Of a DNA stretch of 64,000 nt, positions 55,265 through 64,000 are shown piece after piece. Each line of letters begins with the position of its first letter. The stretch's first letter is position 1. A program made the translations under genes and the position numbers. The stretch covers positions 9,423,497 to 9,487,496 of the forward strand of contig JAKTNV010000007.1 in assembly GCA_022747635.1 (NCBI GenBank), in the 5' to 3' direction. Below the pieces are notes generated by a model. It was not told where the DNA came from and searched no databases. It saw only the letters and a program-made list of their open reading frames with translations. The DNA comes from Hetaerina americana (Eukaryota > Arthropoda > Insecta > Odonata > Calopterygidae).

Positions 55265-55830
55265 TCGGTTAGATTTTCGGATGGTTCGGATGATTTCGGA
55301 TCTTTTCACACCCTGTAGCAAGAGGTGAGAGGATTACACTGTAATATAGCGGAAGGTGGTCCGATGCCGAGTTGTTAAGGGCAATCGGGAGAACTGTCTT
55401 CGGGGTCCCTTTGTAGAGGACTATGTCGAGCACTTCGTCCCTGCAGCGTCCCAGGGCTAGGAGAGTCGGCGTGGGAGGAGCTGTGATAGTTAGGTTTTTT
55501 GCGTCCCTAAGACAAGCCAGCATTTTCCTCGCCGCGTTGTTAACGATGGGCCCCCAGGTTTCCCAGTTTGGTGTCGATGCGGATACCCGCCAGTTTGAGT
55601 CGAACCATTTTTGGAGCCGTGAGGGTTTTTACTTTGTGGCAGGCTTTGGAGAGTACCATAACCCCGCCTCGTGGCCTGTCCAGCCTATCAGACCTCGCCG
55701 GCGAATATCCTGGCACGTAGAACCGCTTCTCCGGTTTGACCCAGGTTTCCTGAATAAGCGGGGTGTCGGGCTTTTTCTGGCTGATTATGATGATGCTACT
55801 ACTATTTTAGTGTTAACTACCCTACTATTT
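55265..55830 (-). pseudogene. LINE endonuclease fragment of a second kind (R1/Jockey-like)
   Basis: From about 55790 downward the minus strand reads 'PLIQETWVKPEKRFYVPGYS' and 'RSDRLDRPRGGVMVLSK', the N-terminal catalytic part of an APE-type endonuclease (the E of QET is catalytic). After a break, 55480-55330 reads 'EVLDIVLYKGTPKTVLPIAL' and 'SASDHLPLYYSV', the C-terminal part with the catalytic SDH. The middle (GDFNAH/TSW region) is missing or frame-shifted. It differs clearly from the LINE-2f endonuclease it abuts at about 55290. Confidence 0.72.
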
Positions 55831-56404
55831 TAATGTTAAGCCTAGCCTTTGTCTCTCGTAAGGAATTAAAACGTTTTACATTCCACTATTGTCTGAAAAC
55901 TTATTTTATGCATGCTGTAATACACATGCTTGGAAAGCTACCATGGGTGCGTGCATGTGTTTTTAAAGGGAAGGGGAGGTGGAAGATTTCCTCCCTCGGT
56001 GTTTATACGAGTACGGCTAAAGACGAACCAGACGTATTCTCCACGGCTTAAATTTAAATGTTAGCATTTAACTATTAGCATCCACGTTTCGGTCAAGCTT
56101 AGCTGAATCTGTTCTTTACACAGTTGTCGTAGCATAAACATCCATTTATATATTTTTGGGCATGAAGTTTTGAATAATTAGAAAATTCGACCAACAAAAT
56201 GTCACGGTAGACGTAGATAACCATTAAAAATACTTGAAGATGCATGAGATATTGGTTAATTCATGTTATGATTTCGCGCACATATTGGAATAGCGTGATC
56301 AATTTATTTGCTTTTTCGGGGGTAGATTCGGATACGGATCATATTTAATTGCTCATGAAATGTGATGCAGATGAAAAATAATGAGGAAGGGGGATCATTG
56401 AGGC
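55831..56404. other. No recognised feature
   Basis: AT-rich; short frames only. Confidence 0.45.
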
Positions 56405-56675
56405 AAATGAAATTCAGAAGGTTAAAGAAAGGTGTACCCAGGACATACATACATAGTTGATAAAATTCTGAACGGGGATATGAATGCAAGTGGAGTGGAA
56501 CGAAGATGGGAATATCTCAAGAAAGGGATAATGAAAAGTGGGAAACGATACAATGAGAATATCACAGGGAAAATGATTAGTACGAATGATAAAAGAAGGA
56601 AATGGAAGAACGTGACACGGAGAAAAATTTGCGAAGAACGAAAGAATAAGCTGAAGCAATAAAGTTCAATGGGGC
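56405..56675 (+). pseudogene. LINE-2f linker fragment
   Basis: The frame 56432-56662 gives 'GVERRWEYLKKGIMKSGKRY', 'GKMISTNDKRRKWKNVTRRK' and 'ICEERKNKLKQ'. The motif (E)xRWxxLK+xI..S, then R+KWKN matches the linker before RT at 54560 and 19395. It ends at the mariner M6 fragment on its right. Confidence 0.7.
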
Positions 56676-56689
56676 AAATTCATCGCAAA

Positions 56690-57085
56690 ACACAGTCAAA
56701 GAAAATTTCATCAACAATTATGGCTTTTCCAAGCTCGTAACCACGAAATTCTACTACCCATCGATTTAAAGTAGGCCTATCAACAGCATAGTCACCTTAA
56801 ACAGCCTTTACAAAATGATGCATCTCAGTAGAAGTCAATTTTTTAGCATTTAAAAATTCGATAACACCATGCTGTTTGACTCGCGTTGGCATAGCACTAG
56901 AACACGACTCCATACTTTGGCTTCACGAAATACACTGGATGAATAAAACGACCTCAAACCTGCGCATGAGTATTGAGGGGGAATGTTACTTCCACGTGCC
57001 ACCTGGTACGCTTCTGAAGGTTATTTTGTTTGCGCTCGACAAGCATGCATGCATTACTCTTCAGCCCACCCTCGTATTATCAGCT
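56690..57085 (-). pseudogene. Mariner M6, 5' arm and transposase N-terminus
   Basis: On the minus strand the element starts at about 57085 (CGAGGGTGGGCTGAAGAGTA) and has the long terminal arm. The transposase N-terminus is 'VKQHGVIEFLNAKKLTSTEM', a stop, 'GDYAVDRPTLNRWVVEFRGY' and 'ELGKAIIVDEI'. It ends after the second helix-turn-helix region; the catalytic part and the 3' arm are gone. Confidence 0.8.
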
Positions 57086-58735
57086 TACGTGAATGTGGAA
57101 ACACATAGAAACATAGACAAGGTGGATGGCACTCGGGGGGAGACATTTATATGCATTACTCGCTGGAATAAAATATTACGCCCACGAATTTGATGGTGAG
57201 AGGGTAAAGGAAATGATTCCCATTCTAGCAATTAAAAACAATCTTCTCCATGTGCTTATTTTTGTTTAAAGAGAGTATGTGTCAGGGTTTAATCTTCAAA
57301 AGCATTTTTCAAAAATACTTTATAAATGTTAGTGATTAATTTGTCATTAACGTCAAATTATATGATGTTTTTGTCGCTCGAATTTCGAATAAGTCGGATT
57401 AAAACTTCGGTCGTAAATTCGATAAATCTCCAGAGTCAATCCTAATTTTGCGTTCTTGTTGTTGCGTGCATTGGTATGGAAAACGAAGAGGTAATTTACG
57501 TGTATCCGTGCTGGCGTCGGTTTCCCTCAATGCATCCGATTCCTGGCCTCCATAGTGTTGGCTGCTAGTTATTCTCTCGGTGTCATGAAGCCAAATTGAA
57601 ACACTCTAGAGGAAATGGAGACGGTTTACTCTGGACCTCTTCAAGTGCGGGAGGATCACACACTCACACACCGTCGCTCAACTCGCGGGCGACGCCGATA
57701 AGCACCGCCCCCCGCTTAAAGCACTGCGATCGAAGTGCCTTAATTGCCTTTCGCCATTCCCACCCCGCAAATGAACGCCCGTCGTGATCCACCCACGCAC
57801 ATTTCAGGGGCTTAAGTGTGGTGGGTCGCGGTTGGGTCGGAGGGCGGGGCGAGACGAAGTGGCAAGGTGACCAGGGGTGGGGGCGTGGAGGACCGGTGTG
57901 GGGTGGGGTTGTTTCAGGGGCGTGTTTGGCGTTCGTTGCACATAAAGGAGAGCGTTTCCGTCGGCGTTAAGAGAATGGCGGAGACCTGTTGCTGGGGCGG
58001 AGAGAGGGGTGGGGGGGTTGTTGTTGTTGGGGTAGGTCGGGGGAGGGGTGGCGTCTGTGGTCGACTCCTTCCCCACCCCTCCCCACACCCTCCGCCCCCA
58101 CACTAATGAGACGACCCCATCTCCGCTCCCCCTCCACCCCCCTCCACGCCCCATTATCGCCACACTGACGCGAAATCCAGCAGATTGGTGTCCTGCAGCC
58201 GGGGTGGGAAGGAGGCTGGCTCTTGCTTCTCTGATCTCTCCTTGCAAGTGAGGATCAAAGCGAAGAAATGCTGGAAGAAGCGAGCACAGCCATCCAAATT
58301 GGTGTTTTTGGTCAAGATTCTCTTATAATGAATGAAAGGTTATTTCTGCTTTTTCCTGTTTTTGAATTCACTCTTTACTCTTCTCTTGTCTTTTAATTTC
58401 GCATCCAGTCTTCTCTCGTTTAGACCTTAACCCACCTAAGAATTTTTATTTACAATTTCATTTAATCTAATTCAGTTTTAAGTAGTTATTTCCTTCCATA
58501 GGTGCCCAATAATCTGATCAATATAATAATAAGGGTATCATAATAGTAAGGCGGGTATTTCTTTCATTCGTGTGTTCGTTCGTCGATTATCCTCTAAGGG
58601 TTCTTATATTGCCCGATGATCTTTGATAGCTATTCTTCTTTATTATTCATTTAAAGGCTTTGAATGGAATAAATTTGTATGTGATTGTTGTATGGTGGAA
58701 ATGGGTTTCTTACATTGAGTATGTTTCAATTACAA
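57086..58735. other. No recognised gene; GC-rich block 57480-58250
   Basis: 57480-57800 is moderately CG-rich. 57800-58250 has long G-rich then C-rich runs (for example 58000-58050 and 58060-58160), with glycine- and proline-rich frames on opposite strands up to 147 codons. None is recognisable. The flanks are AT-rich. Confidence 0.42.
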
Positions 58736-58930
58736 TTTTTCGCCCTCATTGGCTGAATTCTGAAGGAAAAATTGAAGGAAAGATTCCACGAGGAAGACCA
58801 AGAGACATGTACATAGGACGGATTAAGAAGTACGTAAAACAGAGAGGGTATCAAGGATTGAAGGAATTGACATTCAATAAAGTAGAATGGAGGGCAGCAA
58901 TAAACCAATCTTAGGATTGAAATACTAATG
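58736..58930 (+). mobile_element. LINE-2f 3' end
   Basis: 'EGKIEGKIPRGRPRDMYIGR' and 'IKKYVKQRGYQGLKELTFNK' are followed by 'caataaaccaatcttaggat' and 'tgaaatactaatga'. This is the extreme C-terminus and 3' UTR of the family at 39900-40440, about 90% alike by eye. It is 5' truncated. Confidence 0.8.
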
Positions 58931-59045
58931 ACGGAAGAGCAATTAAGTCATCATGGTTTTGGTGACATTTCAACCAAAAATATTTACGACACTCTTTTGC
59001 CGTAATAATTTTACCATTAAATTGTAGACTCGTATGAAATTATGA

Positions 59046-59345
59046 GAAAACGAGTTTGTACTCTTCCACAAGTTTATTAGTAACGTATCATGCGTTTCTG
59101 TTCACGAAACCATTATCAAGTACAAGACATGTCAAATGGTGACTACATCGTATTTATGCATATTTGAGGAAGGGTGGAGGGAAGAAAGGAGTTGAGGAAA
59201 AGGAGTAAGTTAGGCGGGGACGTAGATAGGAGAGTTGATTTGCTATTTGACATGATGGCTCTGTGAATCAAAACGCGCACTAATAAACTGGTGGAAAAGT
59301 GCAAATTTGTTTATCTCATAATGGCGAACTACCAGTACATCTCGC
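59046..59345. mobile_element. Penelope-like inverted terminal pair (tentative)
   Basis: The left end, on the minus strand, reads CTTGATAATGGTTTCGTGAA, CAGAAACGCATGATACGTTA, 'ctaataaacttgtggaagag'. The right end, on the plus strand, reads 'ctgtgaatcaaaacgcgcac', 'taataaactggtggaaaagt' and 'gcaaatttgtttatctcata'. The two GAAACG..TAATAAACT..GTGGAA(A/G)AGT modules face outward and enclose about 150 bp. No reverse transcriptase or GIY-YIG coding sequence is present. Confidence 0.5.
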
Positions 59346-61214
59346 CTGAATCTGTTGAATGTATTCATATGAAATGTTTAAAATAAACAAATAATTCCAA
59401 GATTGCGCTAACAGTTCTCTCTTGCACGTGTCCTCTGAATAATTTTCCTATATTAAAAATATTGGAGACCAAATCGACCGGGTCTCTTCCGGGATCTATG
59501 AATTCAAGAGGAAAATATCACAGTTAATCTTGGTGATAATTCGCATATTTTACGCGTCGTGCAACATATATTTTTGGAGCAATAATTTATTTCTTTTTTC
59601 ATTTTTAAGCGCGATGGCTGTATTGTATAACGATTGCTATAAACGAACTGGTGCTATTATTAAACATTCCACTTGCCACCCTCAGCGCCAAGGGAATAAT
59701 TAGTTCTACTCAATTGAATGCTCTTTCACTAACCTCGTGGGTTTTGTTGTCAAAACCCATTCTTTCCGAATGCCCTCATTAGTGTTCTGTTCATCTGTTT
59801 TTAAGTCTCCCCTTCAATTCTCTAATATTTTCTCCAACTACTTATTATATTCATGTAACTTTAATATTATCCAGACCCAACTTTTCTTCTTGTACGGTAA
59901 GCGGTTACGATTTGGAGTAATTTCATCGATCGTTTACGTTTTATCAAGTGGCTTCAAGTCTTTGCTTGCTTGCACAGCGAATAATTCCCCCGAGACGATG
60001 AACGAGACATTTGGGGCGGGGGCGACAGTAATTACTCACGCGGTTACTAGGAATTGAAAATCAATTATATTCAATAAAATGATATCTCCTCTAATTGGAT
60101 GCCAGAATATTACTTTGACACGAGAGACAGATAGTGAAAGCGAATGAGTACTCCATCCACCATCGCATTGTAATTATGAAACGTTTTAAGGATCAGTATG
60201 ATTCATGTTCAATACGACCAAAATTTAAAAAAGTGTAATTTAAGCCATTTTTTATGCAGAAATTAGTATAGAATCAATAACATAAAGATTTTAATAATGC
60301 AATGTAACATTCAGAAGGAATATTTAATTCGAGGATTTGATCGTATCAAATGACGCACTACCCATACACTAAGGGGTGGAGTTATAATGGTTAGATATAA
60401 TTGAGGAATTTTTGTTTCCTGGGATGTAATATTTTGAAGGAGATCCTCCTGAATATCATTTTTTAGCATACAAATAATATGAGATAACAAATTTGAGAAA
60501 AATAATTTTTTCCCTCCCAGATCCACCACTGGTCTCGAATGCATTATAAAACCGTGAGGGGATAATGAGAGATATATTTGCTCAGATCAAACTTCTCTTT
60601 TACAAGTAATGGTTATTTTAACTTCTCTATTAGTATGTCGACTCAGGGGTCGCTTTCTTTTTCTTTCCTCCTGGTAATCATTCATTTCTTCACCCTTATC
60701 CTAATTGCTTTGTGCTCACATTACGCTTGCAAGACCATAAGCTAATTTCGAACATTAGGACTGAAAAGACGGAGGTTGCAAAGGTAAAGGGTATATTATT
60801 CATTCTTTTGCAACAAAATTGCACGGCGTTGATATCAATCGGGTTTTATCTCTAGTTTCTGTGACCCAATTTAGGGTGCAAAGAGTAATATTTAAATTAA
60901 AGTTACAATATTGTAATTTTCCTGTGTTTGCGTTACGAATACAGGCAGCTGTTGTTCCACCGACTTAGAGAGCACATTTGGATGGACCTTGGCACTCAAA
61001 AAACTAGACTCCTAAGTTCTAACATGATACAAAACATCCTTAGACTCCATGCTACACATTACTATAACTTATTCCTTTACTCTGGATATTATCTGAAATC
61101 CTAAATTCCGTCCAAAATGGCTATTCTTTCCCTCCACCTACAGCAATATCCCATTAATTTCATAAAATGGAAACCGAATCCGCATCTTCTCCCGGGGGAT
61201 ATAAACCTTACGAT
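59346..61214. other. No recognised feature
   Basis: A long AT-rich interval. A 106-codon plus-strand frame (59737-60057) has no known motif. No transposon ends found. Confidence 0.5.
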
Positions 61215-61720
61215 TCCTAAATATATGTCTCAGCATCAGTATTTCAACCCTAAAATTGGTTTACTGCGGCCATTCATTGTCCCCTAATTAGGAAAGTCCA
61301 TCCATCTATTTCTTCTTTGCCGTAGACCTCTCCATATGATCTTATCCTCTTCTGCTCTTCTATATACTTCATCGTTCCTTACTTTGCCAGTCCATTTAGT
61401 CTTCATCATTCTCCTCCCACACCATGTTTCAAAGGCTTCTATTCTTCGCTGGTCCACTTTTCCAATGCTCCTTGTCTCGGAACCATAGAGTTTCATGCTC
61501 CCCATGAAAGTGTAGACGAATTGCTTCCTTGTTTGCAATCTTATGTTCTTTGAGCACAGTAGTTGCCTTTTCTCAATGAACGCCTTCTTTGCTAGGGCTA
61601 TACTTCGCTTGGTGTTGGTCGAGCTTCTTCCATCCCAAGTTACTGCTGCTGTTCACGTAGACGAATAATTCCACTTGCTCTAGTTTCAAAATCTATGTCT
61701 ATTCATACTATCATGTATCT
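61215..61720 (-). pseudogene. LINE-2f C-terminal fragment
   Basis: On the minus strand 61720-61540 holds a frame-shifted 'LEQVELFVYVNSSSN' and 'KQLLCSKNIR'-type stretch. The frame 61538-61284 then gives 'LYGSETRSIGKVDQRRIEAF', 'ETWCGRRMMKTKWTGKVRND' and 'EVYRRAEEDKIIWRGLRQRR'. A deletion removes the GRPRDMYIG part, and the 3' end (61255-61215) matches 'gcagtaaaccaattttaggg'. It is colinear with 39900-40440. Confidence 0.8.
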
Positions 61721-61839
61721 GATGTTTTACCCTGTCAACCTGTAATTTATTTGCCTACGTCTACTGTGGTTAGCACTTCTTGTGCTAATTATTATGGGAA
61801 AATTATGTCTTTACGTTTATTATTATTACGTGTATTATA

Positions 61840-62225
61840 TCTCTTATTAAACACTATGGTTTTCTCCCGACGGTCACTCCTTTCTCCTAAGGGCATGTCG
61901 GGCAAAACAATCGACCCGGTGGGCCGAGTCCCATAGTTGACAGGTTTCATTTTATTTGTTTACATCGTAAAAGTCCTGGAATAAGTAATTAAGATGGTTT
62001 TCCGTTGCCCTCCTCCATATTGTGTCTAACATGACACCATCACTTAAATAGCCGACCAACCGGTTACGAACGCCTTAGCAGTCGCCTCCCTGAGGAACAG
62101 ACGCTGCGCCGGCTATCTCATGACTTACTCCTGCCCTTCGTTCTTTCTGGCATGAGTGACCCCACTCGAAGTATTTATTTATTTAGCTCCTGCCACTACA
62201 GCAATCTGTGTCATTGAAAACGCTC
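61840..62225 (+). repeat. Interspersed repeat D, copy 2
   Basis: 'tggttttccgttgccctcct', 'tgacaccatcacttaaatag', 'gaggaacagacgctgcgccg' and 'tctggcatgagtgacccc' match 19396-19700 in order. The upstream part (61865-61960, 'cgggcaaaacaatcgacccg') may belong to it but is not covered by copy 1. Confidence 0.6.
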
Positions 62226-62554
62226 GCTCATTCCCTTTGACAAGGTCTAGAATATTTGCATTAGTATGAAAAATATTATTCCCGACTAGTGTGCATTTTT
62301 CCTTGCAGCGTGGCGTTCACAACACAAGAGAAAGAAAATAGATGAAATAAATTAAAATGCTCCCTAGAGTAATAACGCTTGAACGCAGTAAGACGTTCGC
62401 CGTCTTTCAACTACATCATTATAATCACCAATGCTTCAATCCTATGATTGATTCATAACAGCCCTTTATTCTTCTCTATTCAGTGTTAATTCCCTCATCC
62501 CCTGATAGTTAGTTGTTTCGCTTCATTTTAATTTGTTCAATACACGTGACTCCT
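62226..62554. other. No recognised feature
   Basis: AT-rich spacer before a LINE fragment. Confidence 0.45.
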
Positions 62555-62867
62555 TCAATTTTCCCTAATTTTCTGTTTCTTAGTAATCCCTGGTGCCTCA
62601 AGGTGTGTTTATTTCATTTAGTTCTTCTTTGTCGTAGAATTCTCCATCTTGTCGTTTTCCCTTCCATACACTTTCTCGTTCCTCACCTCTGCCTGTCCAT
62701 TTAAATTTCAGCTCGTTCCTCCAGCACCATGTTTGAAAGGTTTTTATCCTTCGCCGGCCACAATTCCTATGCCTCATGTCACTGGTCCTTTAGAGTGCTA
62801 TCCATGCTCCATATGAACGTATTTACGAACTTTTCAATGTTTTCGACCTAAGTTCTTTGTTCAACGG
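62555..62867 (-). pseudogene. LINE-2f C-terminal fragment, part 1 (split by mariner M6)
   Basis: The minus-strand DNA matches 61284-61538 in order: segments for EAFETW, the 'aaatggacaggcagaggtga' region (KWTGKVR), RRAEED and a 'gaggcaccagggattac' LRH-like end. It is heavily frame-shifted. The element resumes at 63830 on the far side of M6. Confidence 0.65.
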
Positions 62868-63790
62868 TAGGCTGAAAACTAATGCACACATGCTTCTTGT
62901 CCACGAACAAAATGACCTTTAGAAGCATCCATGGTGGCATGTGGAAGTAAAACTTCACTTCAATATGCATGCACATATTTGAAGATTTGAGTTCGTTTCA
63001 TTCGTACAGTGTATTTTGAGAAGAGGAAATATGGAGACGTGTTCTGGTGCTATGTCAACGCGAGTTAAACAGCGTGCTGTTATCGAATTTTTAACTGCTG
63101 ACTCCTACTGAGATTCATCGTCGTTTGAAGGCATTTTATGGTAGCAATGCTGTTGATAGGTCTACTATAAATCTATGGGTATTAAAATGTCGTGGTCACG
63201 AGCCTGGAAAAGCCATCATTGTTGATGAAATACGCAGTGGGCGTCCGATCAATGCCACAGACGATACAAATCCCTAACTTGTCGATGATTTGATTCAAAA
63301 TGACCGGCGAATCAATCAAAAGAGTAATGCAAACCATATTGGTCGAGTTTTTCGTGTTAAAGGAAGCCTGGGGCCAATAATCTTGCAACATGACAACGCC
63401 CGTCCACACATCTCGTGCGCAATTGGAGAGGCTCTACGTAACCTGAAATTTGAACCTATCCTCTCCTTATTCCCCTGATCTTGCGCCTTGCGATTTTTAT
63501 TTTTTTCCTCAACTCAAGAGACACCTCAAGGGTAATCATTACACCTCGGACGATGAGGTGAAGGCAGCTGTCAATAACAGCACGCTGTAAACTCGCATTG
63601 ACATAGCACTAGAACACGTCACCATACTTCCTCTTCTCAAAATACACTGGACGAATGTAACGACCTCAAACCTGCGCATGCGTGTTGAGGAGGAATTTTA
63701 CTTTCACATGCCTTCAGGAGTGCTTCTGAAGATCATTTTGTTTGAGTTTAACAAGCATATGTGCATTATTTTTCAGCCTACCCTCATACC
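62868..63790 (+). mobile_element. Mariner M6 with long terminal arms, near full length
   Basis: The ends CGGTAGGCTGAAAACTAATG and TTTTCAGCCTACC... are complementary. Complementarity continues inward for roughly 200 bp: 'ggagacgtgttctggtgcta' on the left mirrors 'tagcactagaacacgtcacc' on the right. It splits LINE-2f (62555-62867 and 63830-64000). Such long arms are unusual for mariners, which mostly have ends of about 30 bp. Related pieces lie at 28919, 51499 and 56690. Confidence 0.82.
63031..63590 (+). pseudogene. Mariner M6 transposase, decayed
   Basis: The start 'METCSGAMSTRVKQRAVIEF' is conserved with 51653. With several frame changes the rest reads 'TEIHRRLKAFYGSNAVDRST', 'GHEPGKAIIVDEIRSGRP', 'LVDDLIQNDRRINQKS' and 'LQHDNARPHISCAIGEALR' (second catalytic Asp). 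It closes with 'PYSPDLAPCDFYFFPQLKRH' (third Asp, DF) and 'LKGNHYTSDDEVKAAV', ending at TAA 63588-63590. The region of the first Asp is deleted between 'SNANHIG' and 'RVFRVKGSLG'. The protein is shortened at the C-terminus against the copy at 50490. Confidence 0.82.
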
Positions 63791-63829
63791 AAGTATTTGC
63801 CTCTTCTTCATCAACTTCCTCAGCTTGAA

Positions 63830-64000
63830 ATTTTCTTCGCTCGATGAATATCTAACTTTTTCTGTCCTATGTTACACTACGACCCACGTAGATGAAGGAG
63901 TCAACTTGCCCTAATTTCAACCCATCCGCCTTCGTCTTCTATCTCTTCCACGCACAAGGTTTATAGTTTCCTTCTTGTAGAGGCTCATATTGTGTACCCG
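63830..64000 (-). pseudogene. LINE-2f fragment, part 2 (continues off window)
   Basis: On the minus strand, 'gggcaagttgactccttcat' and a 'gaaattagggcaagt(t)gac' stretch parallel the 'KLEQV(E/D)xFxYLGS' part at 61690. It continues the LINE interrupted by M6 at 62868. Only about 170 bp are visible before the window ends. Confidence 0.5.

Larger units (their letters stand above)
53506..55290 (+). pseudogene. LINE-2f copy: endonuclease, linker and RT part, interrupted
   Basis: At 53785-54110 the APE-type endonuclease reads 'IDILGLCELRWKDGGDYWSH', 'SHRVIDSGGGESQRRVAIIL' and 'RIILVEIKAEPTNLAIVKVY'. After a frame change the active-site strand 'MDDWNTVKGKGRDDSEV' (normally GDWNA) and 'YQLDYVLV' follow up to 54240. 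SINE A interrupts at 54240-54510. The linker 'RWITDEMIRNIDERRKWKN' resumes at 54560. A degraded RT stretch around 55090-55260 is alignable at DNA level with 31840-31990 ('tgtctc(c)gactgc(a)cagg', 'aggtagggatgcccg'). The hairpin 53600-53748 splits the N-terminus. The copy is dead. Confidence 0.85.

Overview
This is eukaryotic, repeat-dominated DNA. It is most likely from an arthropod, and probably from an insect. The evidence is several mariner lineages, LINE remnants of at least four kinds, tRNA-derived SINEs with pol III box B motifs, long (TA)n microsatellites, and no bacterial-style gene packing. The species cannot be fixed from the sequence alone. I found no host protein-coding exon that I can defend. 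Nearly every recognisable stretch is a decayed transposable element, separated by AT-rich DNA and a few sharply GC- or CpG-rich blocks (about 6.5-7.3, 10.5-11.1, 21.1-21.5, 28.1-28.85, 33.4-33.95, 48.0-48.35, 52.7-53.0 and 57.5-58.25 kb). Those blocks could be promoters or first exons of unseen genes.

Layout. 0-13 kb: SINEs, LINE 3' fragments on both strands, mariner remnants (6.1-6.5, 11.9-12.8 kb) and a 200-bp MITE. 13-20 kb: three (TA)n tracts, a perfect 78-bp-arm hairpin, two copies of one mariner (15.2 and 16.6 kb), a 91-bp MITE and a minus-strand LINE. 20-31 kb: SINEs, LINE 3' ends and a long-terminal-repeat mariner derivative (28.9 kb). 31-40 kb: the best reverse-transcriptase fragments (31.8 and 37.1 kb) and many short LINE tails. 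40-46 kb: almost featureless, apart from a small inverted-repeat element (44.0 kb) and one possible secreted-peptide reading frame (42.8 kb). 46-52 kb: a mariner deletion derivative with perfect ends inside (TA)n, SINEs, a Tigger-like fragment and mariner pieces. 53-64 kb: a LINE with endonuclease, linker and RT parts, interrupted by a hairpin and a SINE; a second, different LINE endonuclease; and a LINE split by a nearly complete long-TIR mariner.

Two patterns recur. First, short hairpin modules with the order CTGA(A/T)GA, one base, stem-loop, GAA lie next to or inside (TA)n tracts and LINEs. They resemble the terminal regions of Penelope-like retroelements and hammerhead ribozymes, but they carry one extra base. 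Second, two distinguishable repeat families share a compact, self-complementary GC-rich core of the form CCCCTGCCACACACCCT / GCGGTGGCTTGCAGGG. Every core attached to the LINE-A type tail lies on the plus strand. The elements do not act as a pathway: this is a nested TE landscape whose main interest is its insertion order and these structured ends.
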